DNA from: Egerieenecus sp048201975
GTDB taxonomy: Bacteria; Bacillota; Clostridia; Christensenellales; Aristaeellaceae
NCBI GenBank assembly: GCA_048201975.1
Contig: DBFBGQ010000151.1
Location: forward strand, 1 to 37,359
Direction of reading: 5' to 3'
DNA length: 37,359 nt
Part shown: positions 26,750 through 34,513 of the stretch, in pieces
Numbering within the stretch: the first letter of the stretch is position 1
Layout: each line of letters starts with the position of its first letter
Made by a program: the position numbers and the translations under genes
Notes under the pieces: model-generated
Seen by the model: only the letters and a program-made list of their open reading frames with translations
Told to the model about the DNA's origin: nothing
The model's database searches: none

Positions 26750-27673
26750 TTGCGGATCGTATGCAATCCTGCCCGGACGGAGCCCTGCGTGCTGGTGCTG
26801 GGCATGTTTGACGGGGTGCACCGGGGGCACCAAAGGCTGCTGATTACGGGCAATGCCCTGGCGGAGGCCGCGGGGATTCCCCTGCGGGTATGCACCTTTT
26901 CCCCGCATCCCCTGGCGGTGCTGCGCCCGGACCGCGCCCCCCGGATGCTGACCACGCTCCCCGAGCGCGCCCGGTTCATGCTGGGCTTCGGGGTGGACGA
27001 GCTGTGCGTGTTTCCCTTCACCCGCGCCCTGGCGGACGAGCTCCCGGAGGACTTTGTCCGGCGGATGGCGCAGACCTTCCGGCCGAAGCATGTGGTGGTT
27101 GGCTTCAACAACACCTTCGGCCAGGGGGGACGGGGCAACGGCGCGCTGCTCACCGCCATGGGCCGGGAGCTGGGCTTTGAGACCCACATTGTCCCGGCGG
27201 TGGAGCTGGATGGCGCGCCGGTGAGCTCCACCCGCATCCGCGCCCTGCTGACCCTGGGGGATATCCATGGGGCCACCCGGCTGCTGGGCCATGCCTATAC
27301 CCTTTCGGGCAGGGTCATGGACGGCAAGCATATCGGCCGCACCATGGGTTACCCCACCGCCAACGTGGACGTTCCACGGAACAAGGCGCTCCCCGCCTAT
27401 GGGGTGTACGCCTGTTACCTGACGGTGGAGGGCCGCGCCTACCCGGCGGTGGTGAACGTGGGGCGTCACCCCACGCTGCCCGAGGGCTCCGTGACCGTGG
27501 AGGCCCATGTGCTGGACGCCTGCCTGATGCTCTATGGAAAAAAGGTGCGGCTGGACTTTCTGGATTTTCAGCGCTCGGAGCGCAAATTTGACACCGTGGA
27601 GGAGCTGAAGGCGCAGATTCGAGCGGACTCGGAGCAGGCGCGGGCGTTCTTCCGGCGGTGGGAGCAGCGCTGA
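26750..27673 (+). CDS. ribF: Bifunctional riboflavin kinase / FAD synthetase RibF
   Basis: Makes FMN from riboflavin and FAD from FMN. 307 residues. The N-terminal nucleotidyltransferase domain has VLGMFDGVHRGHQRLL, TFSPHP and a C-terminal SSTRIR; the riboflavin kinase domain has LSGRVMDGKHIGRTMGYPTANV and VVNVGRHPTL. The segment VVGFNNTFGQGGRGNG replaces the more common VGxDFxFGxxRxG, a modest departure at the substrate loop. The start is TTG at 26750 with AAGGAGG 9 nt before it; that site overlaps the truB stop. Last gene of the cluster. Confidence 0.95.
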   Translation: MRIVCNPARTEPCVLVLGMFDGVHRGHQRLLITGNALAEAAGIPLRVCTFSPHPLAVLRPDRAPRMLTTLPERARFMLGFGVDELCVFPFTRALADELPEDFVRRMAQTFRPKHVVVGFNNTFGQGGRGNGALLTAMGRELGFETHIVPAVELDGAPVSSTRIRALLTLGDIHGATRLLGHAYTLSGRVMDGKHIGRTMGYPTANVDVPRNKALPAYGVYACYLTVEGRAYPAVVNVGRHPTLPEGSVTVEAHVLDACLMLYGKKVRLDFLDFQRSERKFDTVEELKAQIRADSEQARAFFRRWEQR

Positions 27674-27681
27674 CGGGCCCG

Positions 27682-27730
27682 GTGCCCCGGTACGCCTCCC
27701 CTTTTCCGGCGGCGGACCGGGGCGCTTTTG
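27682..27730 (+). terminator. Terminator after ribF
   Basis: GTGCCCCGGT (27682-27691) pairs with ACCGGGGCGC (27716-27725) including one G-T wobble, across a 24-nt loop, followed by TTTT. It lies 9 nt after the ribF stop and marks the end of the rimP-ribF cluster. Confidence 0.65.
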
Positions 27731-27740
27731 GACTGTTCGC

Positions 27741-27769
27741 TTTTCAGCGGGGGTAAGCCGTGCTATAAT
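27741..27769 (+). promoter_or_regulatory. uvrB promoter
   Basis: TTTTCA (27741-27746), a 17-nt spacer and TATAAT (27764-27769) with TG placed for an extended -10. I see no LexA box (GAAC-N4-GTTC) over it. Confidence 0.75.
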
Positions 27770-27798
27770 GGTGCAAGCTATGAAGCGGACCGGGGATT

Positions 27799-27820
27799 GC
27801 GGCCTGGGCCGCGCTTTTTT
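27799..27820 (+). terminator. Terminator-like hairpin in the uvrB leader
   Basis: GCGGC (27799-27803), CTGG loop, GCCGC (27808-27812), then GCTTTTTT. It lies between promoter and start codon, so it could act as an attenuator; a second GCGGCCTGCGCCGC segment just downstream could compete for pairing. Confidence 0.4.
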
Positions 27821-27859
27821 CCAGGGACGGGCGGCCTGCGCCGCAAGGAGGCGGTATTT

Positions 27860-29863
27860 ATGAATCGTTTTGTGCTCAAGGCCCCGTACAGCCCCAGCGG
27901 GGATCAGCCCCAGGCCATTGAGGCGCTGGCCCGGGGCTTTGAGCAGGGACTGCAAAGCCAGGTGCTCCTGGGGGTTACCGGCTCGGGCAAAACCTTCACC
28001 ATGGCCTCGGTGATTGAGCGGGTGCAGCGCCCCACCCTGGTCATCGCCCACAACAAGACCCTGGCCGCCCAGCTGTGCAGCGAATTCCGCGCCTTTTTCC
28101 CGGACAGCCGGGTGGAGTATTTTGTCAGCTATTACGACTATTATCAGCCCGAGGCGTACATCGCCTCCTCGGACACCTACATCGAGAAGGACGCCTCCAT
28201 CAACGACGAGATCGACCGCCTGCGCCACAGCGCCACCGCCGCCCTGCGGGAGCGACGGGATGTGATCATCGTGGCGTCGGTGAGCTGCATCTATTCCATG
28301 GGCGACCCCAGCGAATACGAGGGGCAGATGATCTCCCTGCGGCCGGGCATGGCCATGGACCGCAACGCCCTGCTGCGCAAGCTCATTGAGATTCAGTATG
28401 AGCGCAACGACGTGGACTTTGTTCGCGGCACCTTCCGGGTGCGGGGGGACACGGTGGAAATCATCCCCGCCGGGGAGTTTGAGCACGCGCTGCGGGTGGA
28501 GTTTTTTGGGGACGAGATCGATCGCATTTCGGAGATCGAGGTGGTCAGCGGCCATGTGCTGGCCACCCTGGAGCATGCGGCGGTGTTCCCCGCCACCCAC
28601 TACGCCACCGACCACAGCCACATGGAGGAAAACATCGCCGTGATCGAGCGCGACCTGCGGGAGCGGGTGGCGCAGTTTGAGCAGGAGGGCAAGCTGCTGG
28701 AGGCCCAGCGGATCGCCCAGCGCACCAACTACGATATCGAGATGATGCGGGAGATCGGCTACTGCCAGGGCATTGAGAACTACAGCCGCTACTTTGACGG
28801 CCGCAAGCCCGGGGACGCCCCCTATTCCCTTCTGGATTACTTCCCCAAGGATTTCATCTGCTTCATTGACGAAAGCCACGTGACCGTGCCGCAGATTCGC
28901 GCCATGTACAACGGCGACCGGGCCCGGAAGGACACCCTGGTGGAGTACGGCTTCCGCCTGCCCTCCGCTTATGACAACCGGCCGCTGCTCTTTTCCGAGT
29001 TTGAACAGCGCATTCATCAAACGGTGTACGTCTCCGCCACCCCCGGCCCCTACGAGAGCGCCAAGGCGGAGCAGGTGGTGGAGCAGATCATCCGTCCCAC
29101 GGGGCTGCTGGATCCCAGGATCATCGTGCGCAAGGCCACGGGCCAGGTGGACGACCTGGTGGGCGAAATTCGCCAGGTGACGGCCCGCAACGAGCGGGTG
29201 CTGGTCACCACGCTCACCAAGCGCATGGCCGAGAGCCTCACCGATTACCTCAAGGAGCTGGAGATTCGCGTGCGCTACCTGCACAGCGACATCCAGACCA
29301 TCGAGCGCATGGAGCTCATCCGCGACCTGCGGCTGGGGGAATACGACGTGCTGGTGGGCATCAACCTGCTGCGGGAAGGCCTGGACCTGCCGGAGGTGGC
29401 CCTGGTGGCCATTCTGGACGCGGACAAGGAGGGCTTTCTGCGCAGCGAAACCAGCCTGGTGCAGACCATCGGCCGGGCGGCCCGCAACGCCGACGGCCGG
29501 GTGATCATGTACGGCGACGTGATCACCGAGAGCATGATGAAGGCCATCGGCGAGACCAACCGCCGCCGCGCCCTGCAGGAGGCCTACAACCAGGCCCACG
29601 GCATCACCCCGGAAACCGTGCGCAACGCCGTGCGGGAGGTATTGGAGATCACCAAGAAGGTCTCCGACGCCGCCCCCGCCGCCCTGAACGAGGACGAGCG
29701 CGCCGCGCTGATGCGCCAGGTGGAGGAGGAGATGCTAGCCGCCGCCAAGAACCTGGAGTTTGAGCAGGCCGCCAGGCTCCGGGACCAGCTGCTGGCCCTG
29801 CGGGGGGAGAAGGTCCCCGTCAGCGACGTGCAGCAGCGGCGCAAGCGCAGCCGCCGCCGCTGA
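27860..29863 (+). CDS. uvrB: UvrABC excinuclease subunit B
   Basis: Damage-verifying helicase-like subunit of nucleotide excision repair. 667 residues, typical. Walker A is GVTGSGKTFT at about 38-47; the damage-probing beta-hairpin region reads SYYDYYQPEAYIASSDTYIEKDASINDEIDRLRHSAT. Later motifs are FIDESHVTVPQIRAMYNGDRARK, DLPEVALVAILDADKEGFLRSETSLVQTIGRAARN, and a C-terminal UVR domain (ALMRQVEEEMLAAAKNLEFEQAARLRDQLLALRG) for UvrC contact. The ATG at 27860 follows AAGGAGG. Unlike many Firmicutes, uvrA does not follow; the next gene is a phosphatase. Confidence 0.98.
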   Translation: MNRFVLKAPYSPSGDQPQAIEALARGFEQGLQSQVLLGVTGSGKTFTMASVIERVQRPTLVIAHNKTLAAQLCSEFRAFFPDSRVEYFVSYYDYYQPEAYIASSDTYIEKDASINDEIDRLRHSATAALRERRDVIIVASVSCIYSMGDPSEYEGQMISLRPGMAMDRNALLRKLIEIQYERNDVDFVRGTFRVRGDTVEIIPAGEFEHALRVEFFGDEIDRISEIEVVSGHVLATLEHAAVFPATHYATDHSHMEENIAVIERDLRERVAQFEQEGKLLEAQRIAQRTNYDIEMMREIGYCQGIENYSRYFDGRKPGDAPYSLLDYFPKDFICFIDESHVTVPQIRAMYNGDRARKDTLVEYGFRLPSAYDNRPLLFSEFEQRIHQTVYVSATPGPYESAKAEQVVEQIIRPTGLLDPRIIVRKATGQVDDLVGEIRQVTARNERVLVTTLTKRMAESLTDYLKELEIRVRYLHSDIQTIERMELIRDLRLGEYDVLVGINLLREGLDLPEVALVAILDADKEGFLRSETSLVQTIGRAARNADGRVIMYGDVITESMMKAIGETNRRRALQEAYNQAHGITPETVRNAVREVLEITKKVSDAAPAALNEDERAALMRQVEEEMLAAAKNLEFEQAARLRDQLLALRGEKVPVSDVQQRRKRSRRR

Positions 29864-29901
29864 GAACCATTCCCATCCTGTACGAAAGCGAAGTGATTTC
29901 C

Positions 29902-30549
29902 ATGGTGCCCTATCATCTGCCCCTGGACGCCCAATATGCCGCTATGCCCTGGGAGGCAATCGACACGGTGGTGTTCGACGTGGGCAACGTGCTGCTCTCC
30001 TTTCAGCCCCAGCGCATTCTGGAGGAGGTTTTCCCCGGCGAGCCGGAGAAGCACGCGCTGCTCCTGGACAAGGTGTTCCACTCCCCCTGCTGGGTGATGC
30101 TGGACCGGGGCACGCTCTCCCTGGACGAGGCCGCGGACGCCATGGCCGGGCTGGATAAGGCCCTGCGCCCGGATATCCGCCGCCTGCTGGACGACTGGTC
30201 CGACCTGAAAACCTTCATCCCCGAGGGGGTGGAGACCCTGCGCCTTTGCAAGGCCAAGGGCAAGCGCTGCCTGATCCTCTCCAACTACCGGGCGGAGAGC
30301 TTCCAGCGGGTGCTGGACAAGTTTGATTTCTTCCGCCTGGCCGACGGCATGGTCATTTCTTCCCGGGTGCATTTGTTGAAGCCCTCGGCGGAGATCTACC
30401 ACTACCTGCTGGACCAGTTCCACCTGGACGGCAACCGCACCCTGTTCATCGACGACGCCCCCGCCAACATCGAGGGCGCGCTCCACTGCGGCATTCAGGG
30501 GCTGTGCTTCAACGCCCCGGGCAAGCTGAAGCGCTTCTTCGGCTTTTGA
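29902..30549 (+). CDS. HAD-family hydrolase (YihX-like)
   Basis: Cytoplasmic HAD phosphatase of about 215 residues. Motif I is VVFDVGNVLLSF, with a DxG opening as in YihX-type glucose-1-phosphate phosphatases. Motif II is CLILSNYRAESF, motif III lysine lies in VHLLKPSAEIY, and motif IV is FIDDAPANIEGA. A helical cap lies between motifs I and II. The substrate cannot be inferred. No good ribosome site precedes either the ATG at 29902 or the in-frame GTG at 29893. It follows uvrB by 38 nt and may be read from the uvrB promoter. Confidence 0.85.
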   Translation: MVPYHLPLDAQYAAMPWEAIDTVVFDVGNVLLSFQPQRILEEVFPGEPEKHALLLDKVFHSPCWVMLDRGTLSLDEAADAMAGLDKALRPDIRRLLDDWSDLKTFIPEGVETLRLCKAKGKRCLILSNYRAESFQRVLDKFDFFRLADGMVISSRVHLLKPSAEIYHYLLDQFHLDGNRTLFIDDAPANIEGALHCGIQGLCFNAPGKLKRFFGF

Positions 30550-30578
30550 GCCGGGCTGCATTTCCCCTGTTTCCCCCC

Positions 30579-30607
30579 TTGACGGGGAGGGAAAACCGTG
30601 CTATCAT
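30579..30607 (+). promoter_or_regulatory. Promoter of the aspS-gatC/gatA/gatB operon
   Basis: TTGACG (30579-30584), a 17-nt spacer and TATCAT (30602-30607), with TG at 30599-30600 for an extended -10. It directly precedes the T-box leader. Confidence 0.83.
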
Positions 30608-30629
30608 GCAAAGCAATTTCACAGGGGCG

Positions 30630-30935
30630 GTTCATCGCCCCATGAAAGGCCGTGAAGAGCAGCAGTACCCGGGGATCCGCCCTTTTCAGAGAGCCGCGTC
30701 AAGGTGCGAGTGCGGCAGGGAAGGCCCGGCGAAGGAACGGCTCGGAGCCTCCGCCCCAACGGCGAACGCCCAGTAGGCGCGGACGGGAGAAGCCCGTGAC
30801 AGCTTCAGGCAATCGGCTCCTGGGAGCTCGTTGCCTGTGAGGGGATGCGGCTGCAAGGCCTGCATCCAATGAGGGTGGTACCGCGTAAGACGCCGTCTTT
30901 CGTCCCGGAAACAGGGACGAAGGGCGGCTTTTTTT
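30630..30935 (+). promoter_or_regulatory. T-box riboswitch with overlapping Glu/Asn specifier codons
   Basis: tRNA-sensing leader of the amidotransferase operon. The T-box core AGGGTGGTACCGCG is at 30872-30885. Stem I shows an AGTA loop-E element (near 30665), the conserved AGAGAG distal segment (near 30700), and a specifier loop that can be placed between a CCGGG/CCCGG helix and a GAGC/GCTC helix. The 3' strand of that loop contains GAAC at 30735-30738, in which GAA (Glu) and AAC (Asn) overlap. A hairpin CAGGCAA/TTGCCTG (30806-30837) fits stem III, and GGATGC/GCATCC (30843-30867) precedes the T-box. Uncharged tRNA should favour the antiterminator and expression of aspS-gatC, gatA and gatB. 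Confidence 0.92.
30892..30935 (+). terminator. T-box-controlled terminator
   Basis: A 15-bp stem, GCCGTCTTTCGTCCC with GGGACGAAGGGCGGC (two G-T wobbles), then seven T residues. It sits directly after the T-box core, 33 nt before the aspS ATG. Confidence 0.93.
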
Positions 30936-30968
30936 CGTAGGGCCCGGTGAAAGAAGGGAGCGGTTTTC

Positions 30969-33044
30969 ATGCGGCGGACTCATTACTGCGGCGCGCTGCG
31001 CCGGGAACACATGGGACAGGCGGCGGTGTGCTGCGGCTGGGTGCAGACCCGGCGGGACATGGGCGGCGTGATCTTCCTGGACCTGAAGGACCGGGAGGGC
31101 GTCTTGCAGGTGGTGTGCGACACCCGGCGCCTGCCTCCGGAGGACTTCCGCCTGGCGGAGACCCTGCGGATGCAGTCGGTGATTCAGGCGGAGGGGATCA
31201 TCGCCCACCGGGACCAGGAGACCTACAACCCCCGCCTGGCCACCGGCGAGGTGGAGCTGCGGGCGGAGCGCCTCGTGCTGCTGTCGGCGGCCATGCCCCT
31301 GCCCTTCTCCCTGGATGAGGATGCCCACGTGCGGGAGGAATTGCGGCTGAAGTACCGCTACCTGGATCTGCGCCGGCCCACCTTGCAGCAGGCGCTGCGC
31401 TTCCGCCACCGGGTGCAGGCCGCGGCGGAGCGCTTCCTGGACGGGGAGGGCTTCTGCCAGGTGGAAACCCCCATGCTGTGCCGTTCCACCCCCGAGGGCG
31501 CCCGGGATTACCTGGTGCCCAGCCGGGTGCATCCCGGCGCCTTCTACGCCCTGCCCCAGAGCCCGCAAATTTTCAAGCAGCTCTTGATGGTGGGCGGCCT
31601 GGACCGGTACTACCAGGTGGCCCGGTGCTTCCGGGACGAGGATCTGCGTGCGGACCGCCAGCCGGAGTTCACCCAGGTGGATATGGAGATGTCCTTTGTG
31701 GAGCAGGAGGACGTGCTCCTGCACCTGGAAAAGCTGTTCCAGACGGTGTTCGCCCAGGTGATGGGCCGGGAGCTGGGCTACGCCTTCCCCCGCCTGACCT
31801 GGCGGGCGAGCATGGACCGCTACGGCTGCGACAAGCCCGACCTGCGCTTTGGCCTGGAGATCATCGACGTGACGGACATCGCCGCGGCCTGCGATTTTTC
31901 CGTGTTCCGCGCCGCGGCGGAAACGGGCGGCGTGGTCCGCGCGCTGAACTGCAAGGGCTGCGGGGAGACGTTCACCCGCTCCACCATTGAGCTTTTGACG
32001 GATCACGCCCTGGGCTACGGGGCCAAGGGCATGGCGTGGATCCTGATTCGCCAAAGCGGCGAGATCAACTCCATTTTGCAAAAGTATTTCACGCCCCCCC
32101 AGTGGCAGGCGCTTCTGGCGCGGCTGGGGGCGGAAAACGGGGACTTCATCCTCTTCTGCGCGGACGGCTTCGCCACGGTGTGCCGCACCCTGGGCGGGCT
32201 GCGCCTGGAGGTGGGAGACATGCTGGGCCTGCGCTCCCGGGAGGACTTCCGCTTCTGCTTCGTCACGGATTTCCCCCAGTTCGAGTGGTCGGAGGAGGAG
32301 GGCCGCTACCTGGCCATGCATCATCCCTTCACCATGCCCTATGAGGAGGACCTGCCCTATCTGCTCACCGATCCCGGCCGGGTTCGCTCCCAGAGCTACG
32401 ACGTGGTGCTCAACGGGGTGGAGCTGGGTAGCGGCTCCATCCGCATCCACCGCAGCGACGTGCAGGCGCTGATGTTCCAGGCACTGGGCTTTACCCAGGA
32501 GGAGGCCCGGGAGCGCTTCGGGTTCCTCCTGGACGCCTTCCGCTACGGCACGCCGCCCCACGGGGGCTTCGCCTTTGGCCTGGACCGGCTGGTGATGCTC
32601 CTCCTGGGCGCGGATTCCCTGCGGGATGTGATCGCCTTCCCCAAGGTCAAGGATGCTTCCTGTCCCATGACGGGCGCGCCAGCCCCGGTGGACCCCGCGC
32701 AGCTGGAGGTGCTCCGGCTGGGGGTGGATGCCGGGGACCAGGCGCGGAAGCGGCAAAAGCGCCGCCCCGCCATGGCCGTGCGCCAGGTGGCCGAGCTGGC
32801 CAAGCTCTCCCTGACCCCGGAGGAGGAGGAACGCATGGGCCGGGAGCTGGAGGCGGTGCTGGATTTCGCCCAGGCGCTGAGCAGCCTGGATACCCAGGAC
32901 GTGCCCATGACCGCCCATGTGGTGCCCCTGGAAAACGTGTTCCGGGAGGATGTCCCCGCCCCGGCCATGGACCGGGAGGAGCTGCTGGCCTGCGCTCCCG
33001 CCCGCACCCAGGAATGCGTGGCCGTGCCCCAGACCTTTGCTTGA
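30969..33044 (+). CDS. aspS-gatC: Aspartyl-tRNA synthetase fused to GatC
   Basis: One open frame of 691 residues. Residues 1 to about 585 are a complete bacterial AspRS: anticodon-binding OB fold (CGWVQTRRDMGGVIFLDLKDREG), ALPQSPQIFKQLLM, class II motif 2 (YQVARCFRDEDLRADRQPEFTQVDMEMSF), a GAD insertion domain and motif 3 (GGFAFGLDRLVMLLLG), ending DVIAFPKVKDASCPMTGAPAPVDP. A short basic linker (about 587-600) leads to a full GatC from M602: VAELAKLSLTPEEEERMGRELEAVLDF, VVPLENVFREDVP and APARTQECVAVPQTF. AspRS charges tRNA(Asp) and, if non-discriminating, tRNA(Asn); GatC stabilises GatAB. No ribosome site precedes M602 and neither other frame shows a stop in the linker, so a true fusion is likelier than a sequencing error. 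The ATG at 30969 follows AGGGAG at 8 nt. Confidence 0.93.
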   Translation: MRRTHYCGALRREHMGQAAVCCGWVQTRRDMGGVIFLDLKDREGVLQVVCDTRRLPPEDFRLAETLRMQSVIQAEGIIAHRDQETYNPRLATGEVELRAERLVLLSAAMPLPFSLDEDAHVREELRLKYRYLDLRRPTLQQALRFRHRVQAAAERFLDGEGFCQVETPMLCRSTPEGARDYLVPSRVHPGAFYALPQSPQIFKQLLMVGGLDRYYQVARCFRDEDLRADRQPEFTQVDMEMSFVEQEDVLLHLEKLFQTVFAQVMGRELGYAFPRLTWRASMDRYGCDKPDLRFGLEIIDVTDIAAACDFSVFRAAAETGGVVRALNCKGCGETFTRSTIELLTDHALGYGAKGMAWILIRQSGEINSILQKYFTPPQWQALLARLGAENGDFILFCADGFATVCRTLGGLRLEVGDMLGLRSREDFRFCFVTDFPQFEWSEEEGRYLAMHHPFTMPYEEDLPYLLTDPGRVRSQSYDVVLNGVELGSGSIRIHRSDVQALMFQALGFTQEEARERFGFLLDAFRYGTPPHGGFAFGLDRLVMLLLGADSLRDVIAFPKVKDASCPMTGAPAPVDPAQLEVLRLGVDAGDQARKRQKRRPAMAVRQVAELAKLSLTPEEEERMGRELEAVLDFAQALSSLDTQDVPMTAHVVPLENVFREDVPAPAMDREELLACAPARTQECVAVPQTFA

Positions 33045-33057
33045 GGAGGTATGCACC

Positions 33058-34512
33058 ATGGAAAAGCTGACGGAATGGACCCTGACCCAGGCCAGGGAAG
33101 CCCTGGCCCGCGGCCGCGTCTCCTCCCGGGAGCTGACGGAAGCCTGGGTGCAGGCTATCCGGGACAAGGAAGGGGACATCGGCGCCTTTCTTACCTGCTG
33201 CCCGGAGCGGGCCCTGGCGGAGGCCTCCGCCATCGACGACGCCAGGGTTCGCGGGGAGTCGCTGCCGCCCCTGGCGGGCATCCCCATGGCGGTGAAGGAC
33301 AACATCTGCGTCCGGGGGACGCCCACCACCTGCGCCTCCCGGATGCTGGAGCATTTTACGCCCCCCTACAGCGCCACCGCCTATGAAAAGCTGCGCTGGT
33401 GCCCGCTGCTGGGCAAGACCAACCTGGACGAGTTCGCCATGGGCTCTACCACGGAGAACTCCGCCTTTCACGTGACCCGCAATCCCCGGGATGTCTCCCG
33501 GGTGCCGGGAGGTTCCTCCGGGGGCAGCGCCGCCTGCGTGGCGGCCGGGGAAGCGCCCTTTGCCCTGGGGAGCGACACCGGCGGCTCCATCCGCCAGCCC
33601 GCGGCCTTCTGCGGGGTGGTGGGCATGAAGCCCACCTATGGCTCCGTGAGCCGCTACGGCCTGGTGGCCTTCGCCTCCTCCCTGGACCAGATCGGCCCCA
33701 TGACCCGCACCGTGGCGGACAACGCCCTGGTCATGGACGCCCTGGCGGGGTATGACCAGCGGGACGCCACCTCCGTCAAGCGGGGTTACCCGCCCATGGG
33801 CCGGGAGCTGAAAGCGGGGGTCAAGGGACTGCGCATCGGCCTGCCCAGGGAGTTCTTCGGCAAGGGCATCGCGCCGGGGGTGAAAAAGCAGGTGCTCCGC
33901 GCCGCCAGGCTCCTGGAAAAGGAGGGCGCCACGGTAACGGAGGCAAGCCTTCCCTCCCTGGACTATGCCCTGCCCGCCTATTACGTCATTTCCAGCGCGG
34001 AGGCCTCCTCCAATTTGGCGCGGTTTGACGGTGTGCGCTATGGCCACCGGGCGGCGGAGTATCAGGACCTGGAGGAGCTGTACCTGAACAGCCGCAGCGA
34101 GGGCTTCGGCCCCGAGGTGAAGCGCCGCATCCTGCTGGGCACCTACGCCCTGAGCGCCGGCTACTACGACGCCTATTACAAAAAAGCCCTGCAGGTGCGC
34201 ACGCTGGTGATTCGGGATATGGAGCGGGTGCTGGAGACGTGTGACGCGCTGCTGGGCCCTGTGGCCCCCACCACCGCCTATAAGCTGGGGGAAAAGACCG
34301 CCTCCCCCCTGGAAATGTACCTGGGGGATATCTACACCGTGCCGGTGAACATCGCGGGCATCCCCGCCCTGTCCCTGCCCTGCGGCACGGACGAAGCCGG
34401 CCTCCCCGTGGGGGCGCAGCTTATGGGCAAGGCCTTTTCCGAGCCCTTGCTTTACCGCATCGGCGCGGCCCTGGAACGGGTTGCGGGCTATGTGAAAAAG
34501 GAGGCGGATTGA
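33058..34512 (+). CDS. gatA: Asp-tRNA(Asn)/Glu-tRNA(Gln) amidotransferase subunit A
   Basis: Glutaminase subunit that releases ammonia for amidation of Asp-tRNA(Asn) and Glu-tRNA(Gln). 484 residues. The amidase signature is intact: catalytic K80 in GIPMAVKDNI, cis-serine S153 in VPGGSSGGSAA and nucleophile S177 in SDTGGSIRQPAAFCGVVGMKPTYG. Before it, GKTNLDEFAMGSTTENSAF is standard, although the usual GAV/I element preceding GKTN reads RWCPLL. GAGGAGGT lies 7 nt before the ATG at 33058. It starts 13 nt after the AspRS-GatC fusion and ends 1 nt before gatB, so the three form one operon under the T-box. Confidence 0.97.
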   Translation: MEKLTEWTLTQAREALARGRVSSRELTEAWVQAIRDKEGDIGAFLTCCPERALAEASAIDDARVRGESLPPLAGIPMAVKDNICVRGTPTTCASRMLEHFTPPYSATAYEKLRWCPLLGKTNLDEFAMGSTTENSAFHVTRNPRDVSRVPGGSSGGSAACVAAGEAPFALGSDTGGSIRQPAAFCGVVGMKPTYGSVSRYGLVAFASSLDQIGPMTRTVADNALVMDALAGYDQRDATSVKRGYPPMGRELKAGVKGLRIGLPREFFGKGIAPGVKKQVLRAARLLEKEGATVTEASLPSLDYALPAYYVISSAEASSNLARFDGVRYGHRAAEYQDLEELYLNSRSEGFGPEVKRRILLGTYALSAGYYDAYYKKALQVRTLVIRDMERVLETCDALLGPVAPTTAYKLGEKTASPLEMYLGDIYTVPVNIAGIPALSLPCGTDEAGLPVGAQLMGKAFSEPLLYRIGAALERVAGYVKKEAD

Positions 34513-34513
34513 T

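Noticed and set aside
30761..30770. A second GAAC as the T-box specifier
   Set aside because: It lies outside the loop defined by the GAGC/GCTC helix, toward the base of stem I, so 30735-30738 fits better.
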